DNA of 36,480 bases, taken from assembly GCA_013151915.1 (NCBI GenBank), contig JAADHJ010000017.1, positions 1-36,480 of the forward strand, in the 5' to 3' direction. Below, piece by piece: positions 24,122 to 31,920 of this stretch. The translations under genes were made by a program, and so were the position numbers. Positions within the stretch are counted from its first letter, which is position 1, and every line of letters starts with the position of its first letter. Under the pieces are notes generated by a model. That model ran no database searches, was not told where the DNA came from, and saw nothing but the letters and a program-made list of their open reading frames with translations. The stretch comes from Deltaproteobacteria bacterium (GTDB taxonomy: Bacteria; BMS3Abin14).

Positions 24122-24877
24122 ATGGCACTGAGCCTTACACTGTCCAACATGACCAAGGTGTACCCGGAGAACGACTCATCCCGGCAGGTCCGGGTCCTCG
24201 ACGGGATTGACTGCCACATTGAAAAAGGGGAGTTTTTTTCCGTCGTCGGACCCAGTGGGTGCGGGAAAACAACCCTGTTGAGAATTCTCGCCGGTTTGGA
24301 AAGCGCCACAGGGGGCCGCTGTCTGGTCAACGGGGACGCCATTGTCCGAAACGATCGGCGGGTGGGGATGATCTTCCAGGAGTTTGCCCTTTTGCCCTGG
24401 AGGACAACGGTGCAGAATATCGAGGTGGGGTTGGAGATCCTGGGTGTCCCCAGGAAGGAAAGGCAGGTTGAAGCTCTCCGATACATCAATGAGTTCGGAC
24501 TCGAGGGTTTCGAGAACACCTATCCCAGGATGCTGTCCGGCGGCATGAAGCAGAGGGTGGCCATAGCCAGGACCCTTGTCACCAACCCCGAGGTTGTGCT
24601 GATGGATGAGCCCTTCGGCTCACTGGACAGCCAGTCCAGGATGGAGATGCAGAACTTCCTGCTCGACGTCTGGGACCGGCGCAAAATGACGGTGGTATTT
24701 GTCACCCATAGCGTGAACGAGGCGGTCTATCTGGGCGACAGGGTGATGGTCCTGTCCAAACGGCCATCGAGGCTCATGGACATCATCGATGCCAGGATTC
24801 CCAGACCCAGAGACCGGACAAGTCCTGAACTGATGGAGCTCAAGAAGGAGATCCTGGAACTGTGCACGGCCCGCTGA
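24122..24877 (+). CDS. ABC transporter ATP-binding protein (SsuB/TauB-like)
   Basis: The 251-residue ATPase drives the importer encoded with it. Walker A is GPSGCGKTT near 43-51, the Q-loop lies in MIFQEFALLPWRT, the signature is LSGGMKQRVAIART near 139-152 and Walker B is VVLMDEPFGSLDSQ. All catalytic elements are intact. The open frame extends back into the permease gene, but the ATG at 24122 with GGAAGCAGAG upstream gives the family's normal length. It is the last gene of the operon, and a strong terminator follows after about 100 bases. Confidence 0.93.
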   Translation: MALSLTLSNMTKVYPENDSSRQVRVLDGIDCHIEKGEFFSVVGPSGCGKTTLLRILAGLESATGGRCLVNGDAIVRNDRRVGMIFQEFALLPWRTTVQNIEVGLEILGVPRKERQVEALRYINEFGLEGFENTYPRMLSGGMKQRVAIARTLVTNPEVVLMDEPFGSLDSQSRMEMQNFLLDVWDRRKMTVVFVTHSVNEAVYLGDRVMVLSKRPSRLMDIIDARIPRPRDRTSPELMELKKEILELCTAR

Positions 24878-24931
24878 CCGCTTTCCCCTTCGCTAAAGCT
24901 TCGGGTGACAAGTTGGAGGACAGGCTTCATT

Positions 24932-24970
24932 GAACCGGGTGGCCTGGCGGCCATGCGGTTCTCACCCGGT
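24932..24970. repeat. Inverted repeat downstream of the operon
   Basis: GAACCGGGTG (24932-24941) and CACCCGGT (24963-24970) form arms around an inner GGCC-TGGC-GGCC hairpin. There is no T-tract, so it is not an intrinsic terminator by itself. It may protect the 3' end of the message. Confidence 0.45.
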
Positions 24971-24976
24971 CCAGAA

Positions 24977-25018
24977 GCACCAGTAAAAAAAAGCCCCCAA
25001 AAGGGGGCGTTTTTTTAC

Positions 25019-25024
<6 letters not shown>
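24977..25024. terminator. Long-stem bidirectional terminator between the operon and tRNA-Phe
   Basis: Two 22-base arms (24977-24998 and 25003-25024) pair with only one mismatch around an AAAA loop. The GC core CCCCC/GGGGG is flanked by A8 and T7 runs, so the hairpin can terminate both strands: the plus-strand operon and the minus-strand tRNA. The outer part of the right arm, ACTGGTGC, is the 3' end of the tRNA gene including its encoded CCA; the left arm carries the mirrored GCACCAGT. Confidence 0.88.
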
Positions 25025-25094
<70 letters not shown>

Positions 25095-25248
25095 TGATGT
25101 AAAGGCTCCAAATCCGGTTGCCGTGGGAAACCTCTATCTAGTCCAAAAGGGCCTTCGTGTCAAGGCTGTGAATGTTTCGTAAGCGCCATGACAGCCATGA
25201 TGGATCCTGCATGCTCAGCGGGTGGTTCATCAGTTGCCGTAATGGGCG

Positions 25249-26367
25249 TCATCGTCCATCGTCGTATTTGCGCTTCCCTTTTGTTTTCTTCCCGCCATTC
25301 CAGTGTCCATACGGGATGTCCTCGAATGATTCGTCCCTGAAATCGTCCGGGAGGGCCTTAATCGCGCCGGGGATTTTCCTGCCCCTGATCAGGTTCCACG
25401 GCCCCTTGAAAGAGCCGCCGAGATACCAGGCTTCATGGCGCCGCATGTACCAGCCGCCCTTAAAATAGACGATGTCCCTGGATATTCCGGGAACGTAGTA
25501 AATTTTGCGGTGTTTCATATAGTGAACCCTGGCGGGTCTTTGAAGATTGAGCTCCGGGAGCGTGGTCGGTGCCTCCCGCTTTTTCGCGATCCCGTTTTCG
25601 TCGGGTTTATGCCTGACCGCAGGGGGTTTCATTCCCCCACGGGGCCTTTTCCACTCCGCCCGCGGTTTTTGTTCCGTATTTCCAGGCCTCTTCCACGCGC
25701 CGTAAGGGACCCTTTCGTACCTTTTCATATCCTTCCGGTAGTCCGGCCCCAGCTCCCACAGTTTTCGGGGGACCTTGCTCTCCTCAAGGTAGGCCCAGGG
25801 ACCGGAGTAGTGGGGTCCCATGTACCATACGCCCTTGTATCTGTTGTACCAGCCTCCGTTGTAAAATACGATATCGGCCGAAATACCGGGAATGATATAG
25901 ACGTTGAGATTGGGGACGCGGTACATATGAGTAGGATGCCTGTATCGGACCTTGGGGGGAGGTTCCTGTCTTCGTTTCTTCCAGTGGCCGTAGGGGACGC
26001 GGTAGTATCTGGAGCGGTACCTGGCCCTGTAGTCGCGGGGGAGTTGTCTAAGGGGCCTGGGGATGACCCTTAACTCCGCGTATGTCCACGGTCCCCTGTA
26101 GCTCGTTCCCCAGTACCATCTCGTCCCGAGGCGATAGTACCAGCGCCCCCCGTAGAAGAAGATCTCTGCCGAAGCGTTGGGGACGAAGTAGACGGACAGG
26201 CTTGGAATCAGGATCAGGTAGCTTGGCTGAGAAACCGTTACAAACGGTGGCGCCGGCGCCCTGGTTTCATAGGGATGTGATGGGGGAGGACCTGCGTAGT
26301 ACGTTGTGCAGCCGGAGACCGCCGCAAAAACCGTGGCGGCCGACAGAACCAGGATCATTTTTTTCAT
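25249..26367 (-). CDS. Lipoprotein with three copies of an aromatic-rich domain
   Basis: The 372-residue protein begins with a lipoprotein signal peptide ending in the lipobox AVSGC (Cys20). Three related domains of roughly 70-85 residues follow (about 55-130, 150-225 and 285-360). Each reads Y-VP-x-S-x-[DE]-I-x-[FY], then GGWY and W-Y, then GPW, then P-x-x-[LIK]-x-x-LP-x-D-[YF], and ends with VPYGHW. They are joined by Pro/Lys/Arg-rich linkers, so the protein is very basic. The function is unknown; the aromatic, surface-exposed repeats suggest binding to cell wall, glycan or an extracellular partner. An AAAGGTGG binding site supports the start at 26367. The upstream leader is occupied by the 140-bp tandem repeats. 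Confidence 0.88.
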   Translation of the reverse strand: MKKMILVLSAATVFAAVSGCTTYYAGPPPSHPYETRAPAPPFVTVSQPSYLILIPSLSVYFVPNASAEIFFYGGRWYYRLGTRWYWGTSYRGPWTYAELRVIPRPLRQLPRDYRARYRSRYYRVPYGHWKKRRQEPPPKVRYRHPTHMYRVPNLNVYIIPGISADIVFYNGGWYNRYKGVWYMGPHYSGPWAYLEESKVPRKLWELGPDYRKDMKRYERVPYGAWKRPGNTEQKPRAEWKRPRGGMKPPAVRHKPDENGIAKKREAPTTLPELNLQRPARVHYMKHRKIYYVPGISRDIVYFKGGWYMRRHEAWYLGGSFKGPWNLIRGRKIPGAIKALPDDFRDESFEDIPYGHWNGGKKTKGKRKYDDGR

Positions 26368-26380
26368 CTCGAACCACCTT

Positions 26381-26682
26381 TGTTAGGGTCGTAAAAAGTC
26401 CATTCGTGGCTTTTTACTTAACGGAAAGCAAAAAGTGTCATTTTCACTTTCCTCACAAATCTTCGATTTACGCGCCCGTAAGTGGGCGCGTTGATGACTT
26501 CTTAACGAAGTCATCTTGTTTGTTAGGGTCGTAAAAAGTCCATTAATGGCCTTTTACTCCACGGAAAGCGAAAAGTGTCATTTTCACTTTCCTCACAAAT
26601 CTTCGATTTGCGCGCCCGTAAGTGGGCGCGATGATGACTTCTTACGAAGTCATCTTGTTTGCTAGAGTCGTAAAAAGTCCAT
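26381..26682. repeat. 140-bp tandem repeat with multiple hairpins
   Basis: Units start at 26381 and 26521, and a truncated third begins at 26660 and ends near 26682, giving a period of 139-140 bases. Each full unit holds four inverted repeats in order. These are GTAAAAAGTCCAT with its mirrored partner, AAAGTG...CACTTT, CGCGCCC...GGGCGCG and GATGACTTC...GAAGTCATC. The copies are about 93-95 percent identical by eye and differ partly by compensating changes in loops. There is no open frame of note. The first hairpin also occurs, inverted, at 10108-10135. Confidence 0.9.
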
Positions 26683-26778
26683 CAGCATCGGAAATGAAAA
26701 AATTTTCAAAATAAGCATTTTCTCCTACACATCTTATGACACAGTTGGGGTAATAAAGGTTTAACGGGAGAAACTAGG

Positions 26779-26796
26779 ACGTCCCTGACGGGACGT
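26779..26796. repeat. Short hairpin in the intergenic region
   Basis: ACGTCCC and GGGACGT form a perfect 7-base stem around TGAC. It is followed by a low-complexity stretch with repeated GTATGGG units (26797-26827). Nothing else in 26683-26860 looks coding. Confidence 0.5.
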
Positions 26797-26860
26797 GTAT
26801 GGGTGTATGGGAGTAAGGAAGTATGGGGATGCCCAAACTTCAAACATGGAACGTGGAACA

Positions 26861-26884
26861 TAAAACCTGAGGAGCGAAAGCTCC
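26861..26884 (-). terminator. Probable terminator of the liv-hyu operon
   Basis: Read on the minus strand, GGAGC-TTTC-GCTCC is followed by TCAGGTTTTA, a short stem with a stable tetraloop and a weak T-tract. It begins about 20 bases after the hyuB stop codon. The weak tail makes the call moderate. Confidence 0.5.
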
Positions 26885-26902
26885 GAGCATCCGGACACGG
26901 CT

Positions 26903-28465
26903 TTATTTATGTCCATACCCCCCTCCACCCGGTGTTTCAATCCTTATTATGTCGTCCTTCTGAAGAGTGGCCGAGAACTTGCCGCCCTTCTCAATCCACT
27001 TGCCCGAATGCTGGACGATATTCCTCCCGGCAGCACCGGGCTCCCCTCCGTAAAGGCCGTACGGCCGATGTCTTCTCCTTTCCGATAGAACGGTGATCTC
27101 CGCTTCAGACAGCAGATGGATCTCCCTGACAAGGCCTTCACCGCCCCTGTAGAGTCCTCTGCCGCCGGTTCCTCGGCGTATGGAATACTCCGTTACGAGA
27201 AAGGGGAAACTGTATTCCAGGGCCTCTATCGGCGTGTTGAGTGTATTCGTCATGTGTGAGTGGACCGCGCTCTCTCCATCGTTTCCTGCCGCAGCCCCCA
27301 TGCCACCGGCGATAGTTTCGTAATAAGCGAAGGGCTTCCCATTCCTGGGATCGATACCCCCTATTGTTATATTGTTCATGGTCCCTTGACTGGCGGCTGG
27401 AATTTTTCCCGGCAGAGCCTGGGAGAGGGCGCCGAACACCACATCTACTATGCGCTGAGATGTTTCCACATTCCCGCCCGCCACAGGGGCCGGGATGCGG
27501 GCATCCACTATTGTGCCCTTATCGGTAATAATCTCCAGGGGCCTGAGGCAACCGGCGTTTGTGGGAATATCCCTTCCAACAAGGGTACGGAATACGTAAA
27601 GAACCGCCGAGAGTGTAATAGCATATACCGCGTTCACACATCCCCTGGCCTGCTTGTCAGACCCTCTGAAGTCGATGGTCGCTTCGTCGCCCTTTATGGT
27701 TACGGAGACGGCGATTTTGATTTCCTCCTCACTGATCCCATCGTCGTCCATGTAGTCCTCAAAGGAGTAGGTGCCGTCAGGTATGTCCCTGATCGTAAGA
27801 CGGGTGATTTTCTCGGCGTAGTCCATCAGGCTTTTCGCGTAAAATTCCACGGTCTTGAACGAATATTTCTCTACCAGTTCCGAGGTTCTGCGAACTCCCG
27901 TCATATTGCTCATGATCTGGGCGGCGAAATCCCCCTCTCTTTCGGTGGGCGTCCGGACGTTATTCAGGATGAACGTCATCAGCTTTGCATCAATGCTTCC
28001 TCCCTCGACGATTTTGAGGGGCGGGATGATAATACCCTCCTGAAAGATGGAACTTGAAAGCGGCATGGAGCCGGAGCTCATGCCCCCGACATCGGCATGG
28101 TGAGCCCTGTTGGCTACGTAGAAGGCGGGCGCCTTTCGGCCTGCGTACACAGGAGCGACGATTGTTATGTCCGGCAGGTGAGTGCCGCCCTTGTACGGGT
28201 CGTTGAGGATCACCATATCTCCCTCCTCTAACGTAGCGCTTTCAATGGCCGACATTACGGACATAGGCATGGAGCCGAGGTGAACGGGTATGTGAGCCGC
28301 CTGTGCTATCATCTGGCCTTCCGCATCAAAGACGGCGCAGGAAAAGTCCCTCCTCTCCTTTATGTTCGGCGAGAATCCCGTTCGCATCAGCGTCACACCC
28401 ATTTCCTCGGAGATGGAGGAGAATCGGTTTTTGAATACTTCTATTAAGATAGGATTAATGTTCAT
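26903..28465 (-). CDS. hyuB: Hydantoinase B/oxoprolinase family protein
   Basis: The 520-residue protein is the beta subunit of an ATP-dependent lactam/hydantoin-opening enzyme (HyuB, or the C-terminal part of 5-oxoprolinase). Signatures are an N-terminal RFSSISEEMGVTLMRTGFS, the metal-site region ILNDPYKGGTHLPD with NRAHHADVGGMSSGS, and the C-terminal glycine-rich RIETPGGGGYG. It works with HyuA, encoded nine bases upstream, which activates the substrate with ATP. The family covers 5-oxoproline, N-methylhydantoin, caprolactam and acetone/acetophenone carboxylation, so the exact substrate is open. It is the last gene of the liv-hyu operon. Confidence 0.93.
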   Translation of the reverse strand: MNINPILIEVFKNRFSSISEEMGVTLMRTGFSPNIKERRDFSCAVFDAEGQMIAQAAHIPVHLGSMPMSVMSAIESATLEEGDMVILNDPYKGGTHLPDITIVAPVYAGRKAPAFYVANRAHHADVGGMSSGSMPLSSSIFQEGIIIPPLKIVEGGSIDAKLMTFILNNVRTPTEREGDFAAQIMSNMTGVRRTSELVEKYSFKTVEFYAKSLMDYAEKITRLTIRDIPDGTYSFEDYMDDDGISEEEIKIAVSVTIKGDEATIDFRGSDKQARGCVNAVYAITLSAVLYVFRTLVGRDIPTNAGCLRPLEIITDKGTIVDARIPAPVAGGNVETSQRIVDVVFGALSQALPGKIPAASQGTMNNITIGGIDPRNGKPFAYYETIAGGMGAAAGNDGESAVHSHMTNTLNTPIEALEYSFPFLVTEYSIRRGTGGRGLYRGGEGLVREIHLLSEAEITVLSERRRHRPYGLYGGEPGAAGRNIVQHSGKWIEKGGKFSATLQKDDIIRIETPGGGGYGHK

Positions 28466-28474
28466 GAGATAATC

Positions 28475-30451
28475 CTACGGTTTCACATCCAGCATGATGT
28501 TTCCATATGCATCCACCGTACCTTTGGCGAAAGGCGGAACGACTATGGTGGAGGAGTACTCCACAACTATGCAGGGACCCGAGAATCTGTTGCCGTTTTT
28601 CAGTTTATCTCTTGCAATAATGACGGTTTCCAGCTCTTTGTGGTCGAAGGTGGCTCCCCTCCTGGCCAGAATTGCTTCCTGCGGAAGTTCTTTTCCTGCG
28701 ATTTCAAACTTCATGAATTCCGGTTTTTCGGGGACGCCTCTGGAACGGAGCCTTATGTTTACTATTTCGACACCTTTGTCCTCATTTCGGTAGCCGTACT
28801 TTTTCTCGTGAAGGTCATGGAAATTCTCGATGTAATCGCCTGCAAATGGAACAATAATTTCGTAGGACTGACCTTGGTAACGCATGTCGAGATATCGTTC
28901 CATGCTTATGGAATTACGGTCAATGCCCTCGACCACTAGCTCTGAGATCCCCTTTTCCTCCAAGTCGGAAAACAGTGCTATCAGCTCACCCCTGGTTACG
29001 GCGTGCTCCTTTTTCATGACCGTATGGGAATAATCCTTGATGACATCGGCCATGAGCATGCCGATAGCCGAAAGAATACCTGGATTCCGCGGAATGATAA
29101 CTTTAGGGATATTTAATAGCCCTGCCAGAAATGCCCCGTGAAGGCCCCCTGCGCCACCAAAGGAAAAAAGTACGAACTCGCGAGGATCGAACCCTCTCTC
29201 TACGGAAATGACACGGATAGCTTTCTCCATAGTCGTATTGGCGACCGTGAGAATACCTTCGGCGAGTTCAATCGGGGAAAGGCCCGCCTTTTCCGACATA
29301 TCGATGAAGAAGTGCTCCAGCCTGTCGGTGTAAAGTTTCATGTTCCCGCCTAGGAAGTATTCCGGGATCAGCCTGTTAAGATAAAGATTTGCGTCAGTAA
29401 CCGTGATTCCATCACCCTTGCCGTAACAGATGGGCCCGGGGTCGGCGCCGGCACTGTCCGGACCGACTTTCAGGGAACCTCCGATATCGATGGAGGCGAT
29501 GGAACCGCCTCCCGCTCCCACAGTGTGGATGTCGATCATGGGAACCTTTATCGGATAGCCGGATATTTCCGACTCGACAGTCAATGAAAGATCGCCGTCA
29601 ATGAGCGACACATCTGTAGAGGTACCTCCCATATCGAAGGTGATGAGCTTGTCGTGACCTGCTGATTTTCCTATCTCTAAAGCGCCTACCGCGCCCCCGG
29701 CGGGCCCGGACAGAATGGTTCGAACGGACTCACTCATGGCCGTATGGGCCGAAATGCTGCCTCCGTTGGACTGCATTATGCTGAGGCTGTCATCCTCCGT
29801 CAGTTTGTCGATAAGGCAACTGATGTATTTCTGCATTTTCGGAGATACGTAGGCGTTCAGAACTGTGGTTGAGGTTCGCTCAAATTCCCTGAATTCGGAG
29901 AGTATTTCGTGGGAGAGAGAAACAGGAATATTCAGCCCGCCGAGGATCTCGCGCATTTTAAGTTCGTGCAGCGGGTTCACGAAAGAAAAAAGGAAGCAGA
30001 CGGCCACCGATTCAGCTTTTGCCTCGCCGATTTTTTTTGAAACCTCCTCGGCTCCATGCTCGTGGAAGGTTTCAATCTCCTGTCCATCCTGCAACATCCT
30101 TCCGGCCACTCCGAACCTGAGGTCGCCGGGAACTATGTGCGGTTCCCTGCGATAGGCCAGGTCATATAATCTTCTTCTGTTCTGCCTCCCTATTTCGATG
30201 ACGTCCTCAAAGCCCTTGTTGGTTATGAGGACTGTTCTGGCTCCCTTTCTTTCGAGTATTGAATTTGTGGCAACTGTTGACCCGTGGACAATTTTTTTGG
30301 CCCTGTCGGCTGCAATATGGCCAAGTCCTTTGAGCACAGCTTCAGCGGGGTTGGCAGGCGTTGACAGCACCTTGTGCACTTTCCAGCGGTCTCCATCCTG
30401 ATATATGAAGTCTGTAAAAGTTCCTCCCGTATCTACACCGATGGTTATCAT
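28475..30451 (-). CDS. hyuA: Hydantoinase A/oxoprolinase family protein
   Basis: The 658-residue ATP-binding subunit has the ASKHA-like fold of HyuA. It shows the phosphate loop GVDTGGTFTDFI at residues 4-15 and the second loop FDMGGTSTDVSLIDG near 270. HTVGAGGGSIA, PGPICYGKGD and FSFGGAGGLHG follow. It phosphorylates the carbonyl of a lactam or hydantoin, or a ketone, so that HyuB can open or carboxylate it. Length is standard for two-subunit systems; bacterial OplA-type 5-oxoprolinases fuse both parts. It lies two bases after livF in the same operon, linking the transporter to the catabolic reaction. Confidence 0.94.
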   Translation of the reverse strand: MITIGVDTGGTFTDFIYQDGDRWKVHKVLSTPANPAEAVLKGLGHIAADRAKKIVHGSTVATNSILERKGARTVLITNKGFEDVIEIGRQNRRRLYDLAYRREPHIVPGDLRFGVAGRMLQDGQEIETFHEHGAEEVSKKIGEAKAESVAVCFLFSFVNPLHELKMREILGGLNIPVSLSHEILSEFREFERTSTTVLNAYVSPKMQKYISCLIDKLTEDDSLSIMQSNGGSISAHTAMSESVRTILSGPAGGAVGALEIGKSAGHDKLITFDMGGTSTDVSLIDGDLSLTVESEISGYPIKVPMIDIHTVGAGGGSIASIDIGGSLKVGPDSAGADPGPICYGKGDGITVTDANLYLNRLIPEYFLGGNMKLYTDRLEHFFIDMSEKAGLSPIELAEGILTVANTTMEKAIRVISVERGFDPREFVLFSFGGAGGLHGAFLAGLLNIPKVIIPRNPGILSAIGMLMADVIKDYSHTVMKKEHAVTRGELIALFSDLEEKGISELVVEGIDRNSISMERYLDMRYQGQSYEIIVPFAGDYIENFHDLHEKKYGYRNEDKGVEIVNIRLRSRGVPEKPEFMKFEIAGKELPQEAILARRGATFDHKELETVIIARDKLKNGNRFSGPCIVVEYSSTIVVPPFAKGTVDAYGNIMLDVKP

Positions 30452-30453
30452 TT

Positions 30454-31170
30454 CTACAATCCCAGATAAGCCGACCGGATGGTGCTGCTGGCAAGAAGCT
30501 CCTCGCCCGTGCCTTCCGCCATGATTTCCCCGGTCTGAATTACGTAGCCCCTGTCGGCAAGGTCCAAGGCCTCTCTTGCATTCTGTTCCACAAGGATGAT
30601 TGTAATGCCACCCTCCCTGAGGCGCCGTACAGTATCGAGAACTTCGTCAACGAGCATCGGCGCAAGGCCGAAGGAAGGCTCATCGAGCATTAAAACGGTG
30701 GGATTGGACATCAAACCGCGCCCGATGGCCACCATCTGCTGTTCGCCGCCGGAAAGTGTGGAGACTGCCTGTGTGCGGCGTTCATGCAGGCGCGGAAAAA
30801 GCCCGTAGACATACTGAAGGTTTTTCTCGATCTGATCCCGATTTTTTAAGGTATAAGCCCCAAGGACCAGGTTTTCTTCAATGGAAAGGGGGGCAAACAG
30901 CATTCTCTCCTCGGGGACACAGATAATTCCGAGGTTCACTATTTCCTCGGTCCTGAGGCGGCTCAGATCCTTGTCCATGAACATGATCCTTCCCTCAGAT
31001 ATCTTCTGGACCCCCATTATTGCTCGCAGAAGCGTGGATTTGCCGGCACCGTTGGCTCCAAGTAAGCAGACCGTCTCACCCTTCTCAACGTGCAGTGAAA
31101 GGCGGTGTATTACCTTAAGGCCCGAGTACCCTACAGAGATATTATCTATATGAATGAAATGCCGATTCAA
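30454..31170 (-). CDS. livF: Branched-chain-type ABC transporter ATPase LivF
   Basis: The 238-residue ATPase is of the LivF type, one of the two nucleotide-binding subunits of HAAT-family importers. Walker A GANGAGKST is near 38-46, the signature LSGGEQQMVAIGRGL near 138-152 and Walker B VLMLDEPSFGLAP just after. All are canonical. The start codon is a TTG placed immediately after the livG stop codon, and no nearer ATG is available. The protein is cytoplasmic and docks on LivH/LivM. Co-transcription with hyuAB suggests a substrate other than branched-chain amino acids. Confidence 0.93.
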   Translation of the reverse strand: MNRHFIHIDNISVGYSGLKVIHRLSLHVEKGETVCLLGANGAGKSTLLRAIMGVQKISEGRIMFMDKDLSRLRTEEIVNLGIICVPEERMLFAPLSIEENLVLGAYTLKNRDQIEKNLQYVYGLFPRLHERRTQAVSTLSGGEQQMVAIGRGLMSNPTVLMLDEPSFGLAPMLVDEVLDTVRRLREGGITIILVEQNAREALDLADRGYVIQTGEIMAEGTGEELLASSTIRSAYLGL

Positions 31171-31920
31171 CTATTGGGCCACTCCTTTTATATGTTCGCG
31201 GACATATCGTTCGCCCAGATATGCTTTTATAACTTCCGGGTTCGATGCAACCGCTTCCGGGATGTCCTCGGCTATCTTTTTTCCGTAGTCCAGGACGATA
31301 ACTCTTTGGCTGAGATTCATGACCATTTTCATCACATGCTCAATCAGCATTATGGTCACCCCCAGTTCACCGTGAATATATTTGATATCGGCAATTATTT
31401 CCTCGATCTCGCTCGAGTTCAAGCCTGCTGCGACCTCGTCAAGAAGCAACAGCGTAGGTTCGGTCCCCAAGGCGGTGGCCATGGTAACCCTCTTCTGGGC
31501 CACCACCGGCAGCTTACTGACAAGGTTTCCCGACACGTCAAGTAGATTAAGTTCATCCATGATCCGTATGGCCCGATCCCTTGCGCTGGAGGTTGAACGC
31601 GTACGCATGAAGCATCCCACCATTACGTTTTCTTCCACCGTCAGATCTCCGGAAGCGGCATAGATCTGGAAGGTCCTTGCTATCCCGAGCTGTGCGGATT
31701 CGTGGGCTTTTTTCGCCGTAATGTCCCTGCCTTCGAAAATAATTCGCCCTGATGTAACAGGCAGCAAACCGGAAAGGCAGTTAAAAAGTGTGGTTTTTCC
31801 GGCCCCGTTCGGACCGATGATACTGAGGAGTTCGCCCTTTTTCAACGAGAAAGAGATATCGTTGTTGGCCCTGAGACCGCCGAAATCCTTCGTCAGGTTC
31901 TGGACTTGGAGGCACTGCAT
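31171..31920 (-). CDS. livG: Branched-chain-type ABC transporter ATPase LivG
   Basis: This 249-residue ATPase has an intact Walker A (GPNGAGKTT, 36-44) and Walker B with catalytic glutamate (LLLLDE, 157-162), plus the LivG C-terminal segment VIKAYLGERY. The ABC signature is unusual: LPVVAQKR at 137-144 replaces LSGGQQR, so both signature glycines are absent. In paired ATPases one degenerate site is tolerated, and LivF is canonical, so an asymmetric transporter is possible. The start ATG overlaps the livM stop by one base (TAATG). Confidence 0.92.
   Translation of the reverse strand: MQCLQVQNLTKDFGGLRANNDISFSLKKGELLSIIGPNGAGKTTLFNCLSGLLPVTSGRIIFEGRDITAKKAHESAQLGIARTFQIYAASGDLTVEENVMVGCFMRTRSTSSARDRAIRIMDELNLLDVSGNLVSKLPVVAQKRVTMATALGTEPTLLLLDEVAAGLNSSEIEEIIADIKYIHGELGVTIMLIEHVMKMVMNLSQRVIVLDYGKKIAEDIPEAVASNPEVIKAYLGERYVREHIKGVAQ

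Noticed and set aside
26381-26682. Possible CRISPR array
   Set aside because: The period is 140 bases with the whole unit conserved; there are no short repeats separated by unique spacers and no cas genes nearby.
27260-28057. 265-codon plus-strand open frame opposite hyuB
   Set aside because: The opposite strand carries conserved HyuB motifs throughout this interval.
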